In this document: positions 12,957-64,000 of the stretch, one piece after another
Layout: every line of letters starts with the position of its first letter
Position numbering within the stretch: position 1 is the first letter of the stretch
Source: Cepaea nemoralis
Lineage: Eukaryota; Mollusca; Gastropoda; Stylommatophora; Helicidae
Reading direction: 5' to 3'
DNA length: 64,000 nt
NCBI GenBank assembly: GCA_014155875.1
Contig: JACEFZ010025811.1
Span: 314,501 to 378,500 of the forward strand
Position numbers and translations under genes: made by a program
The notes under the pieces: model-generated
Told to the model about the DNA's origin: nothing
Seen by the model: the letters and a program-made list of their open reading frames with translations, nothing else
Databases searched by the model: none

Positions 12957-13110
12957 GTTGCATATCCTTTACATGACGTCGCAGTCATCCCCATTTGGCT
13001 GTTTTATAAGTTGAATAGTTTGCGATTACCTTCTGAACAACCGAAGCTCATACCATCGAAATTAATGCAATGTTCTCTGCTTCCAAATCGTCTGCAGCCG
13101 ATTTCAAAGT
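12957..13110 (-). repeat. SINE-A fragment
   Basis: Antisense 3' block gttgcatatcctttacatga, then the body with cttctgaacaaccgaagctc; the head is decayed. Confidence 0.6.
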
Positions 13111-13112
13111 CC

Positions 13113-13250
13113 TCGACCTGGTAAGTCAGTGATTGGAAACTGTGGTTAATGTCCCTGACCTGGTAATTTAGTGATTTTGAAACTGCGGTTACTGTCCCTG
13201 ACCAGGTAAGTTGGTGATTGTGAAACTGCGGTTACTGTCCCTGACCACAG
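13113..13250 (+). repeat. Short minisatellite, about 45-bp unit, three copies
   Basis: Repeats of gaaactgcggttactgtccc preceded by gacctggtaagt-like sequence. Directly abuts the 48-bp array. Confidence 0.75.
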
Positions 13251-13257
13251 ACTGGCT

Positions 13258-14094
13258 TTATGGCACAGGCGTGATATAAAATATATACATGTAAGGCATT
13301 ATGGCACAGGCGTGATATAAAAATACAAATGTATACAAGTAAGGCACCATGGCACAGGCGTGATATAAAAATACAAATATATACAAGTAAGGCATTATAG
13401 CACAGGCGTGATATAAAAATACAAATATATACAAGTAAGGCATTATAGCACCGGCGTGATATAAAAATACAAATATATACAAGTAAGGTATTATAGCACA
13501 GGCGTGATATAAACATACAAATATATACAAGTAAGGCACCATGGCACAGGCGTGATATAAAAATACAAATATATACAAGTAAGGCATTATGGCACAGGCG
13601 TGATATAAAAATACAAATATATACAAGTAAGGCATTATGGCACAGGCGTGATATAAAAATATATATATGTAAAGCATTATTGCACAGGCGTGATATAAAA
13701 ATACAAATATATACAAGTAAGGCATTATAGCACAGGCATGATATAAAAATATATACAAGTAAGGCACCATGGCACAAGCGTGATATAAAAATATATACAA
13801 GTAAGGCACCATGGCACAGGCGTGATATAAAAATACAGATATATACAAGTAAGGCATTATGGCACAGGCGTGATATAAAAATACAAATATATACAAGTAA
13901 TGAATCATGGCACAGGCGTGATATAAAAATACAAATATATACAAGTAAGGCATTATGGCACAGGCGTGATATAAAGATACAAATATATACAAGTAAGGCA
14001 TTATGGCACAGGCGTGATATAAAAATATATACAAGTAAGGCATTATGGCACAGGCGTGATATAAAAATACAAATATATACAAGTTGGATGAAGA
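13258..14094. repeat. 48-bp minisatellite, first block (about 18 copies)
   Basis: Unit ggcattatggcacaggcgtg followed by atataaaaatacaaatatat and acaagtaa (48 bp), with 39-bp variants lacking nine bases of the AT segment. Both lengths are multiples of three, which keeps a 338-codon minus-strand frame open (repeat YHACAIMPYLYIFVFL). I do not consider it a protein gene. Confidence 0.95.
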
Positions 14095-14565
14095 ATGACT
14101 TGCGCGATGACTTGGATTAAAGTGAGGAAGAGTTGCGCAATTCGTCGACCTCACTCTCTCGCCTGAGTCCATCTGAGTCCAGTGGCAAGACAAGTCGAGA
14201 CGATTGGAGACGAATACAGGTGCAGTGGATGACCAGGGCGCTCTACGTGCCTTGCCGTGCTCATTACGTTCCACAACGCTTTGCAGGTAAACGCCGTCTT
14301 GCCCGTTGAATCAGGAATGATTTCTTCCGCGCAGTCTGCCGAATCCTGTCTTCACATGCTGGGTAGGCATACCCTAGTTTACCTCTTGGTTTGACACCAA
14401 ATCGGATACCCATGCCTGGTTTAGCCAGCCTCTCACAGCTGTTGCCCGGGGGGTGGCCGCTGTCGCATGCTGACAGCTACTAGGAGCCACAGGCACGAGC
14501 TTGGTGTCAGACTTGGACCAGTGGGGGATGGGTCCCGAAAGGACATGAGAGCCATCCTTACCAAA
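14095..14565. other. Non-repetitive insertion inside the 48-bp minisatellite
   Basis: About 470 bp of unrelated, GC-richer sequence splitting the array. atatatacaagt occurs at both junctions, consistent with a target duplication but also with the array itself. No terminal repeats, poly-A or coding signal recognised. It may be a retroelement fragment of unknown family. Confidence 0.6.
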
Positions 14566-15813
14566 GGTATATATACAAGTAAGGCATTATGGCACAGGCG
14601 TGATATAAAAATACAAATATATACAAGTATGGCATTATGGCACAGGCGTGATATAAAAATACAAATATATACAAGTAAGACATTATGGCACAGGCGTGAT
14701 ATAAAAATATATACAAGTAAGGCATTATGGCACAGGCGTGATATAAAAATACAAATATATACAAGTAAGGCATTATGGCACAGGCGTGATATAAAAATAC
14801 AAATATATACAAGTAAGGCATTATAGCACAGGCGTGATATAAAACTATATGCAAGTAAGGCATTATGGCACAGGCGTGATATAAAAATACAAATATATAC
14901 AAGTAAGGCATTATGGCACAGGCGTGATATAAAAATACAAATATATACAAGTAAGGCATTATGGCACAAGCGTGATATAAAAATACAAATATATACAAGT
15001 AAGGCATTATGGCACAGGCGTGATATAAAAATACAAATATATACAAGTAAGGCATTATGGCACAGGCGTGATATAAAAATACAATTATATGCAAATAAGG
15101 CATTATGGCACAGGCGTGATATAAAAATACAAATATATACAAGTAAGGCATTATGGCACAGGCGTGATATAAAAATATATACATGTAAGGCATTATGGCA
15201 CAGGCGTGATATAAAAATACAAATTTATACAAGTAAGACATTATGGCACAGGCATGATATAAAAATACAAATATACACAAGTAAGGCACCATGGCACAGG
15301 CGTGATATAAAAATACAAATATATACAAGTAAGACATTATGGCACAGGCGTGATATAAAAATACAAATATATACAAGTAAGACATTATGGCACAGGCATA
15401 ATATAAAAATACAAATATATACAAGTAAGACATTATAGCACAGGCGTGATATAAAAATACAAATATATACAAGTAAGGCATTATGGCACAGGCGTTATAT
15501 AAAAATACAAATATATACAAGTAAGGCATTATGGCACAGGCATGATTTAAAAATACAAATATATACAAGTAAGACATTATGGCACAGGCGTGATATAAAA
15601 ATACAAATATATACAAGTAAGGCATTATAGCACAGGCGTGATATAAAAATACAAATATATACAAGTAAGACATTATAGCACAGGCATGATATAAAAATAC
15701 AAATATATAACAGTAAGGCATTATGGCACAGGCATGATTTAAAAATACAAATATATACAAGTAAGGCATTATGGCACAGGCGTGATATAAAAATACAAAT
15801 ATATACAAGTAAG
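14566..15813. repeat. 48-bp minisatellite, second block (about 26 copies)
   Basis: Same unit as 13258-14094, with more variants (gtaagacatt, caggcataat). Minus-strand frame open for 416 codons because of the unit length. Confidence 0.95.
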
Positions 15814-15829
15814 GGTGAACTTAGCCAGC

Positions 15830-16305
15830 TCCGTGGCGAAGGAATTACGAACGCAGCTCATAATCCCGCATATCACGTTTGAAACACAGCTGCGGGCGAT
15901 TTGGCAGCAGATCGTTTTGCATTGGATTGTTGCGAAGTTGTATGGGTGCTGGTCGTTCAGAGAACAATGGCAAACTTTTTTTGGCCTATCCTATTTACAG
16001 GACATGGATGTGATCACCAGTATTTTACAGCTGCTGTTGATGTCTTGGCAAGTTTACGTGCAGTAGTTTGCCATTGCTTTCTGAACGACCGGCTCCCATA
16101 CCAATACGTTAAAACCCAACGCAACACGGTCTGCTGCCAAATCGGTTGCAGCTGTGTTTCGAACGGAGGTAAGCAGAATTGCGAATTCCTTAGACACGGA
16201 GACTGGTAATGGCAAACTACTGAACGTAAACTTGCCAATAGATCACAAACAGCATAAAAATTCAGGGGTTGACTGCGACGTCTTGTAAAGGATATGCAAC
16301 TAACT
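15830..16305 (+). repeat. SINE-A, split by a second SINE
   Basis: 5' part 15830-15976 (gctccgtggcgaaggaatta, B-box gtttgaaac, body to aatggcaaact). 3' part 16208-16305 (aatggcaaactactgaacgt to gtaaaggatatgcaac). Interrupted by the inner element at 15977-16207. Confidence 0.85.
15977..16207 (-). mobile_element. SINE-A inserted antisense in another SINE-A, with 11-bp target duplication
   Basis: 231 bp flanked by AATGGCAAACT (15966-15976 and 16208-16218). It starts with T6 (poly-A tail on the minus strand), has the antisense 3' block and body, and ends with the antisense head (gtgtttcgaac). Confidence 0.85.
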
Positions 16306-16412
16306 TGTAAGGATGAACTAAGCATCTTTACTAAGATATTATGTACTGAATACGCAGTGTGGATAATATTCGAGAACATCTAACAAATCTATTGTTTGCC
16401 ACTGTGTTCCAG

Positions 16413-16420
16413 AGTTCAAG
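16413..16420 (+). promoter_or_regulatory. Possible splice acceptor just upstream of the PTCHD start codon
   Basis: The sequence gtttgccactgtgttccag ends at 16412, 8 bases before the ATG. It is a plausible 3' splice site, implying that 16413-16420 belongs to the exon as 5' UTR or coding sequence and that transcription starts further upstream. No promoter or upstream exon was recognised. Confidence 0.45.
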
Positions 16421-60978
<44,558 letters not shown>

Positions 60979-61214
60979 GTAAGGCAGCCATGTTTGTCAT
61001 TAACCAAACATATTAAGTAATCATTTATCTGTTTGTATGATTGAATTCTTATCATTAATGCTCACTGGAAAAACGACTCTTACATGTTACTAAGAATCGA
61101 ATGTTAACTTACACCTGTGAAACGATTAGGTAACAAGATGGAGAATATTATGACGTAGCATAAATGTGGCGTTACAGAAAAATTTAACAAATACCACTTA
61201 AGGTCAAAATGAGC

Positions 61215-61440
61215 GATGCAATGGGTTGGAAAAGATCAAGACACAAAAGGAACTCAATCAATCAATCTATCGTGTGTCATGTCGGAAAGCGTGGGCGGTC
61301 ATGACTCGCCATTTCACTCGATCACCAGAGTCGTGGAGCAGCTCACTGTTCCTGTCTCGACCATGCCATATGGCCAAGCCATCCAGGTATTTACTTTTCG
61401 ATCTTCCCCTTGGTCTGTTGGAATAGACTAGTGCACATTG
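61215..61440 (-). pseudogene. RTE-like 3' end fragment
   Basis: Minus strand: GRSKSKYLDGLAIWHGRDRN then SELLHDSGDRVKW. Near-identical + sequence gtgggcggtcatgactcgcc and ggccaagccatccaggtatt also at 26110-26230. Confidence 0.75.
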
Positions 61441-61444
61441 GGAG

Positions 61445-62060
61445 CTAGTCTCGGGTGTCTTAAAAGAGACGACAACAGAAAGTGAACTAGTCAAGAATGT
61501 TTTAGAAGAGACCATGAAACAAAGGGAACTAATCAAAAATAAATTGGAAGCGACCATGAATCAAAGGGAACTAGTCAAACATGTCTCGGAAGAGACGAGG
61601 ATACAAAGCGAATTGTCAAGGGTGTCTTAGAAGAAACCACGGCACAAATGAAGGATGCCGTATAAAAGATCATGATACAGAATATGCTAGTCAAAGATGG
61701 CTTGGAAGATATCACAGCACAAAGAGAACCTCGTCAAGAATATCTTTGAAGACAATGCGACACAAAGGGAACTAGACAATGTCTTGGAAGAGAAAACTAG
61801 ACAAGGATGCTTTTAAAGAGAAGACGACACAAAGGGAGCTAGTTAATGATGTATAGGAAGAGACAACGACACAAAGGAAACCAGTCAAGATTGCCTGTAA
61901 AGCTAACACGACCTAAAGGAAGCCAGACAATGATGTCTGTAAAGCTAACACGACCCAAAGGAAACCAGACAATGATGTCTGTAAAGATAATACGACCAAA
62001 AGGAAACCAGACAATGATACCTGTAAAGATATCACGACCAAAAGGAAACCAGACATTTTA
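61445..62060 (+). repeat. 42-bp minisatellite, diverged (about 14 copies)
   Basis: Unit gaactagtcaagaatgtttt, agaagagaccatgaaacaaa, gg, drifting into gtctgtaaagctaacacgac, ccaaaggaaaccagacaatg, at by the end. Period is 42 bp. Unrelated in sequence to the 44-kb array. Confidence 0.88.
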
Positions 62061-62725
62061 GTCTGGGTCAACCTGGGATCCCTCGTCAATTGTTAAACAT
62101 CCGCCTCGATGTCGGTTTAAACCCGTGATCACTGGGCCGGAAGGCAAGCTAATATTGTTATACAACGTCGATCACTATTGCATAGCGATGACACTAAGGG
62201 GTTTACAGAAAACCAAAACCATCCAAACTCCTTAGCATATTCAGCTGTATCTATGGAAAAGAGTTCTTCGTGATTACATCTAGCCAGACGAATGCTATGG
62301 TTGTGAAATCTGGACAAGACTACGCGTGATGAAAACAACAACGTTGAAAGAAAATTTAGATGTGGTATTATTGAAAGAAAAATTACAAGAATCAAGCCGT
62401 TTTCAAAAATTGTTAATCAAATTAATACGTGAAAATATAACAGAACATAGAAAATTTCTTAAATTAAGCAAAGCAAAGAGCTCTCAGGGCACATCCTAAA
62501 ATAAAATGAAACACTAAAAAGAGTACAGCAGAGGGAAAGAGGGAGTAGTCCAATGACAACGCTAGAAATTAAATCTTTACCAAACTTAGAATATTTAACT
62601 TGAACATTAAGTCACTACTGCCATATGGATCGGAAACAAGAGGAACAATTAAAACAATAACAATAAACTTCAAACAATCATCACAACTGGTACATGCGCA
62701 GAATAGAAGGCCTAAGAGTGGAAGT
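62061..62725. other. Non-coding stretch, nothing recognised
   Basis: AT-rich. 62100-62150 has a weak tRNA-like ggtttaaacccgtgatcact. No domain or repeat match that I trust. Confidence 0.45.
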
Positions 62726-63283
62726 CAATAAGTAAGTCACAAATGGCTGTAGAACAATAACTAACTATGATAACAAATTGAAACCAGTTTGTTTTTATTC
62801 ATAAATTGTCACTTTATTTCACAACACAATTTCCACCAACATTGATGCACTTATCCAATCCTGTTATCAGTCCTCTCAAATCGGCTGCATAGAACTGCGT
62901 GCTCTGTTTTCTAAACCACGTTTTCACTTCACATTCAGCTTCGGTGTCATTCGCGAAATGTCTCCCGCCAAGGTGGGTTGTCAATATTTATGCTGACAAA
63001 TGTTTATTCCGTAAAGCGGTGCATAGCTGTGTAGAAAAATGTTACGAGAACGAGAATAAGTAAGTCACACAGTTCTGTAGGCTGACAGGTAAATTAAAAC
63101 AAAGCACGCAGTTCTATGCAGCCGGTTTAGGAGGACTGATAAAAGGATGTGATAAGTGCATCAATGTTGGTGGAAATTATGTTGAGAAATAAAGGGATAA
63201 TGTATGTATAAAAATAAACTGGTTTCAAGTTATCATATTTAGTTATTTTTCTACAGCCATTTGTGACTTACTTAACTTACCCT
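62726..63283. mobile_element. Foldback made of two inverted mariner 3' ends
   Basis: aataagtaagtcacaaatgg at 62728 reappears inverted at the right end (ccatttgtgacttacttaac, near 63258). Arms of about 190-200 bp are inverted copies. The right arm (+) encodes the mariner C-terminus QFYAAGLGGLIKGCDKCINV then GGNYVEK and stop (about 63110-63193); the left arm encodes the same on the minus strand. A 150-bp spacer separates them. Confidence 0.82.
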
Positions 63284-63299
63284 CGTAAAATGGTATGGC

Positions 63300-63722
63300 A
63301 GAATCACTAATGCGGGGCTTATGGAGAGAACTAAAATTCCCCCTCTGCTGTGTGTCCACCGTGACGAGGTAGAGGGGCTTGTGCGTCCCAATGACCCCAA
63401 GAGCTATGCCGACGGTAGCACAGCTACTGGTAGGGCCACCCATGTCGGACAGGTCAAGGGAGAGGGACCAGACGAAGAGACACACAAACCTGCTGCCTTG
63501 TAGGTAGACTGGGGACAGTCAAAGGCTAGGGAAAGCACCCCAAATACATGCTTGTTGAAATCGGATGTACTGAGCCACAGGCTTGACAAAGCAGTGCAAC
63601 GTAAAACCTGCTGCCTTGTAGGTAGACTGGGGACAGTCAAAGGCTAGGGAAAGCATCCCGAATAAATGCTTGTCGAAATCGGATGTACTGAGCCACAGGC
63701 TTGACAAAGGAGTGCAACGTAA
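63300..63722 (+). mobile_element. Upstream part of a non-LTR retrotransposon with two 118-bp tandem units
   Basis: aacctgctgccttgtaggta starts at 63487 and again at 63605 (period 118; copies over 90% alike). Before them, an open frame ends GRATHVGQVKGEGPDEETHK, possibly the end of ORF1. Directly upstream of the ORF at 63731. Confidence 0.65.
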
Positions 63723-63730
63723 CTTAATTC

Positions 63731-64000
63731 ATGATGTCACAAATCAAAATTAATCGATATGGTGCTAATCCCGTGAAGTCCCATCAGGCGGTGATAGTGC
63801 CGGGCCCCCTGCCTCGAGGGGGTCCACCCATGACTACTGGTGGTCACCTTCCCCTGTGCTGTGGAGTCAAGGCACAGAGGAGTAGGTTAAGAGCTATTGA
63901 CCAAATACCCCGGACACTCAACATACTACAGTGGAATGCCGAAGGAGTTTACAAGAAGAAAGACTCCCTAACACAGCGTCTTCATAAAGATAGAATAGAT
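63731..64000 (+). CDS. Non-LTR retrotransposon ORF, endonuclease N-terminus, runs off the window
   Basis: Opens with ATG ATG at 63731 and stays open for 90 codons to the window end: MMSQIKINRYGANPVKSHQA, a Pro/Gly-rich leader, then LNILQWNAEGVYKKKDSLTQ and RLHKDRID. The I-L-Q-W-N-A-x-G motif marks the start of the apurinic-like endonuclease (EEP fold), where Asn takes part in catalysis. RT and possibly RNase H should follow outside. The clean frame suggests a young, perhaps full-length copy. The RNase H fragments elsewhere in the window may belong to this family, which is inference. Confidence 0.8.
   Translation, partial: MMSQIKINRYGANPVKSHQAVIVPGPLPRGGPPMTTGGHLPLCCGVKAQRSRLRAIDQIPRTLNILQWNAEGVYKKKDSLTQRLHKDRID

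Noticed and set aside
14558..15808. 416-codon minus-strand hydrophobic repeat protein
   Set aside because: Product of the 48-bp array; no independent support. Kept only as a low-interest question in the findings.
61000..64000. Exon 15 of the PTCHD-like gene
   Set aside because: Looked for an acceptor followed by the expected post-SVDF sequence and TM11; none found, so no exon is claimed.

Overview
This is eukaryotic, almost certainly metazoan DNA: one spliced gene with canonical GT-AG introns, set in about 60 kb of interspersed and tandem repeats. The intron-rich patched-family gene, the tRNA-derived SINE families, the RTE-like non-LTR elements and the very high microsatellite load suggest a lophotrochozoan, most likely a mollusc. 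That placement is inference. No prokaryotic operon, rRNA or functional tRNA was recognised.

The only host gene I can support lies on the + strand from 16421 to 60978 and runs off the right side of what I can resolve. Fourteen exons join in frame with compatible phases (2240 nt, about 746 codons). They encode a patched domain-containing (PTCHD3/PTR-like) membrane protein with a sterol-sensing domain and the RND-type GxxxDD motif (GIGVDDMF). The last quarter of the second transmembrane block and the stop codon were not found in the window.

Layout. 1-16.4 kb: upstream DNA with a degenerate antisense non-LTR element (1.5-4.5 kb), long microsatellites (5-8 kb), an 87-bp array made from RNase H coding sequence (8.2-9.4 kb), a mariner deletion derivative (12.1-12.7 kb) and two 48-bp minisatellite blocks (13.3-15.8 kb). 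16.4-61 kb: the gene. Its introns carry a 450-bp GAA tract, a 45-bp minisatellite, RTE-like remnants, two hAT-type MITEs with 8-bp target duplications, a 51-bp minisatellite, a 2.9-kb 42-bp minisatellite, a truncated Tigger/pogo transposon and a 25-bp minisatellite. 61-64 kb: retroelement ends, a mariner-derived foldback, and the intact 5' part of an endonuclease-bearing non-LTR ORF leaving the window at 64000.

At least five SINE families recur: SINE-A (shared body, two head types), SINE-B (class II tRNA-like head), SINE-C (head with a 10-bp terminal hairpin), SINE-D and SINE-E. These names are local to this annotation. Nearly all long open frames outside the gene are translations of minisatellites whose unit length is a multiple of three, or of dinucleotide and trinucleotide tracts. 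They should not be read as proteins. No convincing new biochemical system was found. The most informative novelties concern how retroelement fragments seed tandem arrays and how transposons decay here.
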